A stretch of 64,000 nt of DNA, taken from positions 79,035 to 143,034 of the forward strand of contig CANFOS010000008.1 in the NCBI GenBank assembly GCA_947448735.1, read 5' to 3'. Under the pieces are notes generated by a model, which was not told the DNA's origin, ran no database searches, and saw nothing but the letters and a program-made list of their open reading frames with translations. The position numbers and the translations under genes were made by a program. This document shows positions 16,650-29,315 of the stretch, piece after piece. Each line of letters begins with the position of its first letter. Position 1 is the stretch's first letter. The DNA is from Comamonadaceae bacterium. Its GTDB lineage: Bacteria > Pseudomonadota > Gammaproteobacteria > Burkholderiales > Burkholderiaceae_C.

Positions 16650-18482
16650 ATGACTTACAAAGCCCCCCTCAAAGACATGCTGTTCAACATCCGGCACATC
16701 GCCGATATTGAACAGGTCGCCAAAATTCCCGGTTTTGCAGATGCGGGCTTTGAAACGGCACAGGCGGTGCTCGAAGAATGTGCCAAATTCAATGAAGGCG
16801 TGCTGGCACCCCTGAACTGGGCGGGCGACATCAATCCGTCAAGCTTCAAAGACGGTGTGGTCACCACCACGCCCGGGTTCAAGGAAGCGTTCAAGCAATA
16901 CGCTGAAGGCGGCTGGCAGGCGCTGCAGCACCCGTCTGAATATGGCGGCCAGGGCTTGCCGAAAACCATTGGTGCGGCCTGCGGCGAAATGCTGAATTCG
17001 GCCAACATGAGCTTTGCCCTGTGCCCGCTGCTGACTGACGGCGCGATTGAGGCGCTGCTCACGGCGGGCAGCGATGAACTCAAAGCGACCTACCTGGAGA
17101 AACTGGTCACCGGCGAATGGACCGGCACCATGAACCTGACCGAGCCGCAAGCGGGCTCGGATCTGGCCGCTGTTCGCTCACGCGCCGAGCCGCAGGCCGA
17201 TGGCACCTACAAGGTGTTTGGCACCAAGATTTACATCACCTACGGTGAGCACGACATGGCCGACAACATCGTGCACCTGGTGCTGGCCCGCGTGACGGGG
17301 GCGCCTGAAGGCGTGAAGGGCATCAGCCTGTTTGTGGTGCCGAAATTCATGGTGGGCAAAGATGGCGCGTTAGGCGCGCGCAACGATGTGCATTGCGTCA
17401 GCATCGAGCACAAAATGGGCATCAAAGCCTCACCCACTGCCGTGTTGCAGTATGGCGACAACGGCGGCGCCGTGGGTTACATCGTCGGGCAAGAAAATCG
17501 CGGCCTCGAATACATGTTCATCATGATGAACTCGGCCCGCTACGCCGTCGGCGTGCAGGGTATCGCGATTGCCGAGCGCGCCTACCAAAAAGCGGTCAGC
17601 TTTGCCAAAGATCGCGTGCAAAGCCGACCGGTCGATGGTTCGATCAAGGCCAGTGCGCCCATCATCCACCACCCGGACGTCAAGCGCATGCTGATGACCA
17701 TGCGCGCCTACACCGAAGGTTGCCGCGCCATGGCCAGCGGCGCCGCGGCTGCGTATGACGCAAGCCACCACCACCCGGATGCGGATGTGCGCAAGCAAAA
17801 CCTGGCGTTTTATGAGTTTATGGTGCCGCTCGTCAAAGGCTACAGCACCGAAATGAGTCTGGAAGTCACGTCCTTGGGCGTGCAAGTTCACGGCGGTATG
17901 GGCTTTATCGAAGAAACCGGCGCTGCGCAGTACTACCGGGACGCCAAGATTCTGACGATTTACGAGGGCACAACAGCCATTCAGGCCAACGACCTGATTG
18001 GCCGCAAAACGATGCGTGACGGAGGTCAGACGGCCAAGGCGATTGCGGCGCAAATTGAAGTGACGGAAAGCGAGTTGATCAAACGAGGCAACGCCGATGC
18101 GCTGGCCCAATTACCAGACGGCGCTGACGCGCTGGCAGTGGCCAAGCGCCTGAGAGCTGCGCGTATGGCGTTGATCGACGTGATTGAGTTTGTGGTCGAT
18201 TTCGGCAAGAACAGCCCCAATGCTGTCTTTTCGGGCAGCGTGCCGTACCTGATGCTGGCCGGCAACGTTGTGGCAGGCTGGCAAATGGCGCGCTCATTGC
18301 TGGCAGCCCAGGAGCAGCTCGACAAATCGGAAGGTGGGGGCGTTGACGTTGACTTCATGAAGGCCAAGATAACCACGGCGCGGTTTTATGCCGACCACTT
18401 GCTGACCAAAGCGCCAGGCATGCGCGACAGCATTGTTGAGGGTGCAGACTGTGTGACAGCGCTGGCGCTTGAAGCGTTTTGA
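16650..18482 (+). CDS. Acyl-CoA dehydrogenase (large, ~600-residue type)
   Basis: 610 residues. Members of this longer branch have the usual three ACAD domains plus a C-terminal extension (PF12806-like, roughly residues 470-610). Visible motifs are the FAD/substrate loop MNLTEPQAGSDLA, the GTKIYITYGEHDM strand and, in the catalytic region, VHGGMGFIEETGAAQYYRDAKI with the active-site glutamate in IYEGTTAIQANDL. It oxidises an acyl-CoA to the 2-enoyl-CoA and passes electrons to ETF, encoded immediately upstream. Acyl chain preference cannot be read from the sequence. Confidence 0.93.
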   Translation: MTYKAPLKDMLFNIRHIADIEQVAKIPGFADAGFETAQAVLEECAKFNEGVLAPLNWAGDINPSSFKDGVVTTTPGFKEAFKQYAEGGWQALQHPSEYGGQGLPKTIGAACGEMLNSANMSFALCPLLTDGAIEALLTAGSDELKATYLEKLVTGEWTGTMNLTEPQAGSDLAAVRSRAEPQADGTYKVFGTKIYITYGEHDMADNIVHLVLARVTGAPEGVKGISLFVVPKFMVGKDGALGARNDVHCVSIEHKMGIKASPTAVLQYGDNGGAVGYIVGQENRGLEYMFIMMNSARYAVGVQGIAIAERAYQKAVSFAKDRVQSRPVDGSIKASAPIIHHPDVKRMLMTMRAYTEGCRAMASGAAAAYDASHHHPDADVRKQNLAFYEFMVPLVKGYSTEMSLEVTSLGVQVHGGMGFIEETGAAQYYRDAKILTIYEGTTAIQANDLIGRKTMRDGGQTAKAIAAQIEVTESELIKRGNADALAQLPDGADALAVAKRLRAARMALIDVIEFVVDFGKNSPNAVFSGSVPYLMLAGNVVAGWQMARSLLAAQEQLDKSEGGGVDVDFMKAKITTARFYADHLLTKAPGMRDSIVEGADCVTALALEAF

Positions 18483-18493
18483 ATATTTTCAAT

Positions 18494-18549
18494 CGCTATA
18501 TTTTTGATAGCTGATTGTCTTCAGATTTATTGGGCTAGAAGCCTATTCG
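18494..18549. repeat. Dispersed ~55-bp repeat (family 1), intergenic copy
   Basis: Its reverse complement aligns along its whole length with the purL copy (36977-37031), sharing tctagcccaa, cagct and tatagcg blocks. It lies between the acyl-CoA dehydrogenase and nitronate monooxygenase genes and may fold into an imperfect hairpin. Confidence 0.65.
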
Positions 18550-18582
18550 ATATCCCGATTCAGCCCTCTTTGAGTCAAATTC

Positions 18583-19533
18583 ATGTCCAAACTGCCAGCC
18601 CCTCTCAATAACCTGCCACTGCCCATCATCGGCTCGCCGCTGTTCATCATCAGCAACCCCCAGCTGGTCATCGCCCAGTGCATTGCCGGTGTGGTCGGCT
18701 CCATGCCTGCGCTGAACGCCCGGCCTGCAGAGCAGCTGGAAGAATGGCTGATCGAGATCTCGGAGACGCTGGCGGCCTACAACAAGGCCAACCCCGACAA
18801 GCCCGCCGCACCGTTTGCCATCAACCAGATCGTGCACAAGTCAAATGACCGGCTGGAACACGACATGGCGATGTGCGTCAAGTACAAAGTGCCCATCATC
18901 ATCACCAGCCTGGGGGCGCGTGAAGACATCAACGCTGCCGCCCACAGCTACGGCGGCGTGGTGCTGCACGACATCATCAACAACAAACACGCTCACAAAG
19001 CCATTGAAAAGGGTGCTGACGGTCTGATTGCCGTTGCCGCCGGAGCAGGCGGTCATGCGGGCGTCAAAAGCCCGTTTGCCCTGATTCAGGAGATCCGTCA
19101 ATGGTTCGATGGCCCGATCGCGCTGTCGGGTGCCATTTCCACCGGCGGAGCCGTGCTCGCCGCTCAGGCTATGGGGGCCGACTTTGGCTACATTGGCTCC
19201 GCTTTTATTGCAACCACGGAAGCGCGCGCCTCTGACGCTTACAAACAAGCCATTGTGGACAGCAACTCAGACGACATCATCTACAGCAACCTGTTCACAG
19301 GCGTGCACGGCAACTACCTGGCGCCGTCGATTCGCGCAGCGGGCATGGATCCCGACAATCTGCCCGTCAGCGACCCCAGCAAGATGAACTTCGGCGGCGA
19401 CAAGTCCAAGGCATGGAAAGACATCTGGGGCTGTGGGCAAGGCATTGGCGCGATTGACAAGGTGCAGAGCACGGCCGACTTCGTGGCGCAACTGCGGCAT
19501 GAATACGAGGCAGCCAAAGCGCGATTGATGTAG
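18583..19533 (+). CDS. Nitronate monooxygenase (2-nitropropane dioxygenase) family flavoprotein
   Basis: 316 residues, TIM-barrel FMN enzyme. Features include the N-terminal PIIGSPLFIISNP opening and the AVAAGAGGHAG loop bearing the catalytic histidine. The FMN-phosphate region is LSGAISTGGAVLAAQAMGADFGYIGSAFIAT. Such enzymes oxidise alkyl nitronates, including the toxin propionate 3-nitronate, though some members have other redox roles. It follows the acyl-CoA dehydrogenase gene by 100 bases, an interval occupied mostly by a family-1 repeat, so it may have its own promoter. Confidence 0.9.
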   Translation: MSKLPAPLNNLPLPIIGSPLFIISNPQLVIAQCIAGVVGSMPALNARPAEQLEEWLIEISETLAAYNKANPDKPAAPFAINQIVHKSNDRLEHDMAMCVKYKVPIIITSLGAREDINAAAHSYGGVVLHDIINNKHAHKAIEKGADGLIAVAAGAGGHAGVKSPFALIQEIRQWFDGPIALSGAISTGGAVLAAQAMGADFGYIGSAFIATTEARASDAYKQAIVDSNSDDIIYSNLFTGVHGNYLAPSIRAAGMDPDNLPVSDPSKMNFGGDKSKAWKDIWGCGQGIGAIDKVQSTADFVAQLRHEYEAAKARLM

Positions 19534-19599
19534 TCTGGCTTGTGCACGAAGACTGTTCATGCAGTCGGCCCCGCCTGCAGCGAAATGAACAGGATACCC

Positions 19600-20100
19600 A
19601 TGCTGATGAATGTTTTAGACCATCCGCGCCGCGTTTTGGCGCTGGTATGTGCTGCTTGCATCGCGATGTTGGCTTTTGGTTTGTACCTGCAACATGTGGT
19701 CGGGCTGGAGCCTTGCCCGATGTGCATCGTGCAGCGTTATGCGCTGGTGCTGGTGGGTATCGTTGCGGGCATCACAGCTCTTGCCACGCGCAAAAGCCTG
19801 CTTGTCATCGGCTTGGGTCTGATGACCGTGCTGTCTGGACTGGGCGCTTTTGTCGCAGCCCGACAAAGCTTTTTGCAGTGGTACCCGCCTGAAATTGCCA
19901 GCTGTGGACGCGACCTCTACGGCATGATCGAAACCTTTCCCCTCAAACGCGCCATTCCAATGATTTTCAAGGGCAGCGGCGATTGCACCAAAATCGACTG
20001 GACGTTTTTGGGCTTGTCGATTGCCAACTGGTCCTTTGTGTGTTTTGTGGTGATTGCCGCGCTGGCGATCGCACTGGTTGTCAGGCGATTGAAAAAGTAA
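19600..20100 (+). CDS. dsbB: Disulfide bond formation protein B
   Basis: 166 residues from ATG 19600, chosen because AGGA stands 5 bases upstream; ATG 19585 in the same frame is an alternative. DsbB is the inner-membrane quinone reductase that reoxidises DsbA. Four hydrophobic helices are predicted. The first periplasmic loop carries the CPMC pair (LEPCPMCIVQRYAL) and the second loop carries the other pair, SCGRD and GDCTK. Arg in VQRYA next to the CxxC is the conserved quinone-site residue. No dsbA is adjacent. Confidence 0.93.
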   Translation: MLMNVLDHPRRVLALVCAACIAMLAFGLYLQHVVGLEPCPMCIVQRYALVLVGIVAGITALATRKSLLVIGLGLMTVLSGLGAFVAARQSFLQWYPPEIASCGRDLYGMIETFPLKRAIPMIFKGSGDCTKIDWTFLGLSIANWSFVCFVVIAALAIALVVRRLKK

Positions 20101-20228
20101 GTCACCGCCCGTTTTTGACCCGCGGCGGCTCGGGTAACATTGAAGCTTGCGATTTCTCAGGCCGCTTGCCTTGCAGGCAATAAAAGCTAAAAAAATCAAC
20201 AGCTTACAAAATAAACACGGGTTGCCTT

Positions 20229-23200
20229 TTGCGTCTTAATTCCATCAAGCTTTCTGGTTTCAAGTCGTTCGCCGAGCCGACAAACTTTGTGCTGCCTGGT
20301 CAACTGGTGGGCGTGGTGGGGCCCAACGGTTGCGGTAAGTCCAACATCATGGACGCAGTGCGCTGGGTGCTGGGTGAAAGCAAGGCGTCCGAGTTGCGCG
20401 GCGAGTCGATGCAGGACGTTATTTTTAACGGCACGACCACCCGCAAGGCCGCCAGTCGCTCCAGCGTCGAGCTGGTCTTTGACAACGCCGACCACCGCGC
20501 CGGTGGCCAGTGGGGCCAATTTGTCGAAATTGCTGTCAAGCGGGTGCTGACCCGCGACGGCACATCCAGCTACTACATCAACAATCAGCCCGTGCGCCGT
20601 CGCGATGTGCAGGATGTATTTTTGGGCACCGGGCTCGGGCCAAGGGCTTACGCCATCATTGGCCAGGGCACGATCAGCCGCATCATCGAGTCCAAGCCTG
20701 AAGAGCTGCGGCTGTTTCTCGAAGAAGCTGCTGGTGTGTCCAAATACAAGGAACGCCGCCGCGAGACAGCCAATCGCCTGTCTGACACGCGTGAAAACCT
20801 CACGCGGGTTGAGGACATCTTGCGTGAACTGAACGCCAACCTGGAGCGGCTTGAAAAGCAGGCCGAGGTGGCCAAACGCTACAACGCCTTGCAGGCCGAC
20901 GGAACGCTCAAGCAGCAGCAACTGTGGTTCTTGAAGCGGCTCGATGCACAAGCCGATCAAGCCAAAATCAAGGAAGGCGCTGAAAAAGCGGTCACTGAAC
21001 TTGAAAGTCGCGTGGCTGACTTGCGGCATATTGAAGCCGATCTGGAGACCATTCGTCAGGCGCATTACGCCGCTGGTGACCACGTCAACCAGGCGCAGGG
21101 CAAGCTGTATGAGGCCAGCAGTGAGGTGGGCCGGCTTGAGGCTGAAATCCGCTTTGTGGTTGACGGCCGTGCGCGAGCCGAGCAGCGCCTGGCGCAGCTC
21201 AAAGAGCAAACCGACCAATGGGCCACCCGCAAGGACGATGCGGCGGTTGAAGCTGAAAATCTGACAGCGCTGGTTATTGAGGGCGAAGAAAAAGCCGAAC
21301 TTCTGGCCGCACAAAGCGAAGAGCAACAGGCCCAGTTGCCAGCACTTGAAGAAGCCCTGCGCAGCGCCCAGGCCAAAGCCAATGAGCAACGCACTGGCGT
21401 GGCTCAGGTGCAGCAGCACATTCAGGTGTTGGCCGCTGACCAGCGAAATATCAGCGAGCAGTCGCGTGCACTGAGCCTTCGGCTTGAAAAGCTGACCACT
21501 GACCGCAATGCCTTGAATGCGCCGGATGAAGCGCGTCTGGTCAACTTGAGCAGCCAGTTTGAGGCGGCGCAAGAATCGCAACTTGAAGCCGCAGCCCGCC
21601 TGCATGAACTGACAGATAGCGTGCCCCAGTTAGATGAAGATCGCCGTGCCAAACAAGCCGCGGTCAACATTGAATCGGCCAAACGCGCTGATCTGTCGGC
21701 CAAGCTTGAGGCCCTGAAGGCGCTGCAAGAAAAAGTGAAAACCGATGGCAAGCTCAAACCCTGGTTGGCCAAACACGGGCTGGATGGCTTGCAAGGGCTG
21801 TGGAGTCGCATCCATATTGAGCAAGGCTGGGAAAATGCCTTGGAAGCCGCGTTGCGAGAGCGGCTGGGTGCCCTTGAAGTCAGCAGACTCGACATGGTGC
21901 GCGGCTTTGCCGGCACGCAAGGCCAGGACGCGCCACCCGCCAAGCTGTCGTTTTATTCACCTCCCGTTGGCGCTGCTCCTGCCAGATCGACCAGCCTCAG
22001 TCTGAAGCCTTTGGCAGAATTGCTGCGCTTGAACGATGCTGGCCAGTCGGCGCTGCTGGGCGATTGGCTGCATGGCTGCTATACGGCGGCCAGTCTGGAC
22101 GACGCGCTGGCAGCGCGCGACAAGCTGCAGGCTGGGGAATCGATTTACATCAAGAGCGGTCACGCAGTTACCCTGCATAGCGTCAGTTTTTACGCCCAGG
22201 ACTCGGAGCAAGCCGGTCTGCTGGGTCGCGCACAGGAGATCGAAAACCTTGACAAACAGCTCAAGGCGCAGGTTTTCATCAACGACGAGGCACGCAGTGC
22301 CTCGATACGGGCTGAATCTGTATACCAAGACGCCGCCCAGCGCCTGGCCACGGCTCGCCGTGAAGCCGCGGAAGGCCAAAGCCGCGCTCATGAGTTGCAG
22401 GTCGAACTGCTGCGCTTGAGCCAATTGGCTGAACAAACCCGTGCCCGCAGCGAACAGATTCAGCTCGACATGAGCGAGATTGAGGCCCAGCTGGGTGAGC
22501 TTGAAGAACGCAAGGTCGCGGCTGAAGGCCGCTTTGAAGAGCTCGACATGCAACTGGCTGACAGTCAGGAGCGGCATGCGCAGTTGGATGACCGGGTGAT
22601 TGAGGTCGAACGCAAGCTCAATGAGTCACGCGAACAGCAGCGCGCGCTGGAGCGACAAAACCAGGAAGCCGCGTTTGCGCTTCGAGCCTTGGCGGCACGG
22701 CGCGAAGAGCTGACACGGTCCATCCACATCGCGGCGCAGCAGGCAGACACCATCGCGCAGGAAATGGCGCGCGCGCAAGAAGAGCTTTCGCGCCTGACAG
22801 ACGCCGCTGCACAAGCCGGATTACAGGCCGCACTGAGCGTGAAACTCGAGCGCGAGGCTGACCTGGGTGCCAAGCGCAGCCAGTACGACGACCTGACGAC
22901 CAAACTGCGCGCCAGCGACGAGCGCCGCTTGGCGCTGGAGCGAGATCTAGACCCGATGCGTCAGCGCATCACCGAGTTTCAATTGAAAGAGCAGGCTGCG
23001 CGGCTGGGCTTTGAACAATACGAGCAGTTGCTGAGCGACGCCCAGGCCGATCTGGCTGCACTGGCGACGTCTATAGAGCAGGGCAATGTGCGCATCGCAG
23101 GCCTGCAAGGCGAGATTGACCGCATCAACCGCGAGATTGCATCGCTCGGCGCAGTCAACCTGGCAGCGCTGGACGAGTTGGCCACCGCGAGCGAACGCAA

Positions 23201-23762
23201 ACAGTTTCTGGACGCGCAATCGGCTGACTTGAACGAGGCCATGACGACGCTTGAAGACGCGATCAAGAAAATTGATGCCGAAACCCGCGACTTGCTGGGC
23301 AGCACCTTTGACAAGGTCAACGAGCAGTTTGGACGGATGTTCCCAGAGCTGTTTGGCGGCGGCAACGCACAGTTGAAAATGACTGGCGAAGAAATACTCG
23401 ACTCCGGTGTGCAGGTGATTGCCCAGCCACCCGGCAAGAAAAACCAGAGCATTGCCCTGCTGTCCGGCGGCGAAAAAGCATTGACCGCGATCGCTCTCGT
23501 TTTTGCTATTTTTCAGTTGAACCCGGCGCCGTTTTGCCTGCTGGACGAGGTCGATGCGCCGCTGGACGACGCCAATACCGAGCGCTATGCCAAATTGGTC
23601 AAATCAATGAGCAAGGAAACCCAGTTTCTGTTCATCAGCCACAACAAGATTGCCATGGAAATGGCAGAGCAACTGATTGGCGTGACCATGCAGGAGCAGG
23701 GCGTGTCACGCATTGTGGCGGTCGATATGGAAGCCGCGCTTGGCTTTGCCGAAGCGCTATGA
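20229..23762 (+). CDS. smc: Chromosome segregation protein SMC
   Basis: 1177 residues from a TTG start (MRLNSIKLSGFKSFAEPTNF). The SMC ATPase compacts and segregates the chromosome. It has an N-terminal head with Walker A GPNGCGKS (31-38), long coiled coils (about 165-505 and 665-1000), a hinge between about 510 and 660 and a C-terminal head. The C-terminal head contains the ABC signature LLSGGEKALTAIAL and the Walker B segment CLLDEVDAPLDD (~1100). The length is normal. No scpA or scpB is nearby. The next gene, zipA, starts 13 bases after the stop, so smc-zipA-ligA is one likely transcript. Confidence 0.96.
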   Translation: MRLNSIKLSGFKSFAEPTNFVLPGQLVGVVGPNGCGKSNIMDAVRWVLGESKASELRGESMQDVIFNGTTTRKAASRSSVELVFDNADHRAGGQWGQFVEIAVKRVLTRDGTSSYYINNQPVRRRDVQDVFLGTGLGPRAYAIIGQGTISRIIESKPEELRLFLEEAAGVSKYKERRRETANRLSDTRENLTRVEDILRELNANLERLEKQAEVAKRYNALQADGTLKQQQLWFLKRLDAQADQAKIKEGAEKAVTELESRVADLRHIEADLETIRQAHYAAGDHVNQAQGKLYEASSEVGRLEAEIRFVVDGRARAEQRLAQLKEQTDQWATRKDDAAVEAENLTALVIEGEEKAELLAAQSEEQQAQLPALEEALRSAQAKANEQRTGVAQVQQHIQVLAADQRNISEQSRALSLRLEKLTTDRNALNAPDEARLVNLSSQFEAAQESQLEAAARLHELTDSVPQLDEDRRAKQAAVNIESAKRADLSAKLEALKALQEKVKTDGKLKPWLAKHGLDGLQGLWSRIHIEQGWENALEAALRERLGALEVSRLDMVRGFAGTQGQDAPPAKLSFYSPPVGAAPARSTSLSLKPLAELLRLNDAGQSALLGDWLHGCYTAASLDDALAARDKLQAGESIYIKSGHAVTLHSVSFYAQDSEQAGLLGRAQEIENLDKQLKAQVFINDEARSASIRAESVYQDAAQRLATARREAAEGQSRAHELQVELLRLSQLAEQTRARSEQIQLDMSEIEAQLGELEERKVAAEGRFEELDMQLADSQERHAQLDDRVIEVERKLNESREQQRALERQNQEAAFALRALAARREELTRSIHIAAQQADTIAQEMARAQEELSRLTDAAAQAGLQAALSVKLEREADLGAKRSQYDDLTTKLRASDERRLALERDLDPMRQRITEFQLKEQAARLGFEQYEQLLSDAQADLAALATSIEQGNVRIAGLQGEIDRINREIASLGAVNLAALDELATASERKQFLDAQSADLNEAMTTLEDAIKKIDAETRDLLGSTFDKVNEQFGRMFPELFGGGNAQLKMTGEEILDSGVQVIAQPPGKKNQSIALLSGGEKALTAIALVFAIFQLNPAPFCLLDEVDAPLDDANTERYAKLVKSMSKETQFLFISHNKIAMEMAEQLIGVTMQEQGVSRIVAVDMEAALGFAEAL

Positions 23763-23775
23763 AAACGACAAGGCG

Positions 23776-26957
<3,182 letters not shown>

Positions 26958-27055
26958 TGGCTTAACGGTTTACATGCCGTTACCTTGCTTTGCAGACGGT
27001 AAGTCAGGCGGCAAATGCTGTCGAGCGTTAAGGGTTCTGGACCACTGGAGCTCTC

Positions 27056-27313
27056 ATGACAACTTCTTCGACGACGCGCCTGACGGTAAGGGCTGGTTTG
27101 CCTGGACTGCTGATGGCAACCACCTTGGCAACACTGCTTTCAGGCTGCGTGGTGGCACCGATAGGGCCACGTCCCCTTGTGGTTTATCGGGCGCCACCTC
27201 CTGTGTATGTCGAACCCGTACCCGTGATTGTGGTTCCCGCTCCACCGCGCTATGACGGCTATTACAGTTATCCGGCTTCCCCGGGTTATAGAGGCTACCG
27301 GCACTGGCGATAA
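27056..27313 (+). CDS. Small Pro/Tyr-rich lipoprotein
   Basis: 85 residues. A signal sequence ends in a lipobox LLSGC (Cys at 31). The mature part is short and rich in Pro, Val and Tyr (VVYRAPPPVYVEPVPV, DGYYSYPASPGYRGY), a composition seen in many small outer-membrane lipoproteins of betaproteobacteria whose functions are unknown. GGAG sits 6 bases before the ATG. It is flanked by ligA and def without obvious linkage. Confidence 0.7.
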   Translation: MTTSSTTRLTVRAGLPGLLMATTLATLLSGCVVAPIGPRPLVVYRAPPPVYVEPVPVIVVPAPPRYDGYYSYPASPGYRGYRHWR

Positions 27314-27394
27314 AGCTGAGGCCAGGATGCCAGTGACTGGGCCCCCCAGCAAGGCCATGCTGCACAAATAGCTGTGCGCCTCGATAATCCAGGG

Positions 27395-27934
27395 ATGACC
27401 ATTCACACCATTCTGAAAATGGGCGACCCACGACTGTTGCGAGTTGCCCAACCCATCACCCAATTCGATACTGACGAGCTACATCTGCTCATTGGCGACA
27501 TGTTTGAGACCATGCGCTCGGTCAACGGGGCCGGGCTGGCTGCCCCGCAGATTGGGATTGATCTGCAACTTGTGATTTTTGGCACCGACGCGCCGAACCC
27601 GCGCTACCCGGATGCGCCGCTGGTACCTCGTACCGTGCTGCTCAACCCGGTGATCACGCCGCTCAGCACTCTGGAAGAAGACGGCTGGGAAGGATGCCTG
27701 TCAGTGCCGGGCTTGCGCGGGGTGGTGCCGCGTTTTTCGCAGGTCAGGTATACCGGGCTCGATCAATACGGCGATGCGATTGACCGCACGGTGGACGGCT
27801 TTCATGCGCGAGTGGTGCAGCATGAATGTGACCATCTGATCGGCAAGTTGTATCCGATGCGGATCCGCGACTTCACCCAGTTTGGGTTTACCGAGATTCT
27901 GTTCCCGGGGCTTGACGCCAGCCAGGACGACTGA
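27395..27934 (+). CDS. def: Peptide deformylase
   Basis: 179 residues from ATG 27395 ([16 protein letters not shown]). It removes the N-formyl group from nascent proteins. All three deformylase motifs are visible: [18 protein letters not shown] with the metal-binding Cys, and QHECDHLIG with the two metal His and catalytic Glu. It is not paired with fmt, so this may be a second or stand-alone copy. Its stop is only 2 bases from the stop of the convergent minus-strand gene. Confidence 0.95.
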   Translation: MTIHTILKMGDPRLLRVAQPITQFDTDELHLLIGDMFETMRSVNGAGLAAPQIGIDLQLVIFGTDAPNPRYPDAPLVPRTVLLNPVITPLSTLEEDGWEGCLSVPGLRGVVPRFSQVRYTGLDQYGDAIDRTVDGFHARVVQHECDHLIGKLYPMRIRDFTQFGFTEILFPGLDASQDD

Positions 27935-27936
27935 AA

Positions 27937-28677
27937 TCAGTGATGTGACAACAGGGAACCGAAGCCTTGAATCTTGTCGTGGATGCCCACCGCTCGCAGT
28001 GCATGCCAGTACGTCGCGGTGTTGATCGCGATCACCGGTTTGCCCAAAAACAATTCAGCTGCCGCTGCAAAGCGCACCATCGACAAGTTGGTGCCCACCT
28101 GAACAATCGCGTCAATGTCGTCGCCGTCCAGCTGCTTTAAGGCGTCCCGGCACATGGCGTCTGTGGTGTGAGCAATTTGTACCGGGCTGGGGCGTTGCAG
28201 GCACAGGTCGCGCACCACGGTAAAGCCGCAGTCTTCGTAAAAACGGCGCACCTGCGCATTGGCTACCGGAAAGTAGGGCGAGAAAAACGCGATGCGCTTG
28301 GCCTTGTGCACATTCAGCGCGGCCTCGGTGGCAAAGGAGCCGCACGACACCTCTACTTCAGCGCGTTCACGCATGATATTGAGGTAACGCAGCGCACCCT
28401 CACGCCCGTCCCAGAACGTTGCCGCCGACATGCCCATCACCAGGTATTGCATCTCGCAGCTTTTCAGAACGTCTGCCGCGTCTAGCGTGTTGCTTTGAAT
28501 GTTCTTGACCAGCCGCAGGAAGTCTTCATCTGTGTTGACCGGGTCGTTGGGAATGATGATGCGGCTGTAATGATTGGTCACGCCAACCGGGCGCATGTCG
28601 TCAAAATCAGGTTGGACGATGGTGTTGGTCGAAGGGCCGAGTGCCCCAAACTTCATTCTGTAACCGAGGTGGTCCAT
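27937..28677 (-). CDS. Asp/Glu racemase-fold protein, maleate isomerase/arylmalonate decarboxylase-like, lacking the catalytic cysteines
   Basis: 246 residues. The N-terminus FGALGPSTNTIVQPDFDDMRP and the C-terminal GKPVIAINTATYWHALRAVGI are typical of the maleate cis-trans isomerase and AMDase branch of the Asp/Glu racemase superfamily. Family enzymes use one or two cysteines. Here the first site reads VMGMSAAT (about 80-87) and the second VGTNLSM (194-200), with Met/Gly where Cys is expected. The genes beside it, an isochorismatase-type hydrolase 2 bases away and a lyase, suggest a shared degradation pathway. The reaction is uncertain because of the missing residues. Confidence 0.75.
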   Translation of the reverse strand: MDHLGYRMKFGALGPSTNTIVQPDFDDMRPVGVTNHYSRIIIPNDPVNTDEDFLRLVKNIQSNTLDAADVLKSCEMQYLVMGMSAATFWDGREGALRYLNIMRERAEVEVSCGSFATEAALNVHKAKRIAFFSPYFPVANAQVRRFYEDCGFTVVRDLCLQRPSPVQIAHTTDAMCRDALKQLDGDDIDAIVQVGTNLSMVRFAAAAELFLGKPVIAINTATYWHALRAVGIHDKIQGFGSLLSHH

Positions 28678-28679
28678 CT

Positions 28680-29315
28680 TCAGGCTTTCATCAATGCGCT
28701 AAGAAAAACATCACGTGTCATGACATCGGCGTACTTTTGCCGCATGTCAAACAGGTTGGCATGGTGCGGGCCCAGGGCGCGGTCGCCCACACAGTCTTCA
28801 ATCACGATGGTCGAGAAGTTGAACTGCATGGCATCGACCACCGTGGCGCGTATGCAGCCGCTGGTGGTGCAGCCGACAATGACCGCTGTATCTACACCGC
28901 GCAAGTGCAGCCACTCTGACAAACCGGTCGAAAAGAAGGCAGAGGCCGATGTCTTGCGCACGATCAGCTCGCCCTGGACAGGTGCAAGCTCCGGCACGGT
29001 TTGCGAACCATGCGCATGCTCGGTCAATTGCAGCAGCGGCGGTACTTTGATGCAAAACACGTTTTTATTGGCATCATCGTCTGCAAACACAACCCGAGTG
29101 TGAACCACAGGCAAGCCAGCCTTCCTGAAGGCGGCCAGCAAAGGAATCGTGGTTTGAACAGCGGCTGCAATGTGCGGCCCGCCAAACTGTTCGGCATCGA
29201 CGAAACCGTTCACAAAATCCACCAGAATCAGGGCGCATCGTTTGCCGATGCCTGATAAATTGCCAAAATTTTGTTTTCGATAAACGTCGTTCTCGTCGTT
29301 CTCGTCCACCATCAT
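28680..29315 (-). CDS. Isochorismatase-family cysteine hydrolase (N-carbamoylsarcosine/maleamate amidase-like)
   Basis: 211 residues. The catalytic triad of the family is intact: Asp33 in LVDFVNGF, Lys121 in VRKTSASAF and Cys154 in GCTTSGCIRAT. The sequence most resembles N-carbamoylsarcosine amidases and maleamate amidohydrolases such as NicF, which release ammonia from an amide. NicF makes maleate, the substrate of maleate isomerase NicE, which is why the adjacent racemase-fold gene is suggestive. No NicC, NicD or NicX homologue is evident here. The start overlaps the lyase gene by 4 bases. Confidence 0.85.
   Translation of the reverse strand: MMVDENDENDVYRKQNFGNLSGIGKRCALILVDFVNGFVDAEQFGGPHIAAAVQTTIPLLAAFRKAGLPVVHTRVVFADDDANKNVFCIKVPPLLQLTEHAHGSQTVPELAPVQGELIVRKTSASAFFSTGLSEWLHLRGVDTAVIVGCTTSGCIRATVVDAMQFNFSTIVIEDCVGDRALGPHHANLFDMRQKYADVMTRDVFLSALMKA

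Noticed and set aside
20196..21605. A 469-codon open frame opposite smc
   Set aside because: It is antisense to a well-conserved gene, lacks recognisable domains and is explained by GC-rich codon bias.
27937..29315. Assignment as nicE and nicF
   Set aside because: The racemase-fold protein lacks the maleate isomerase cysteines and other nic genes are absent, so symbols would be misleading.
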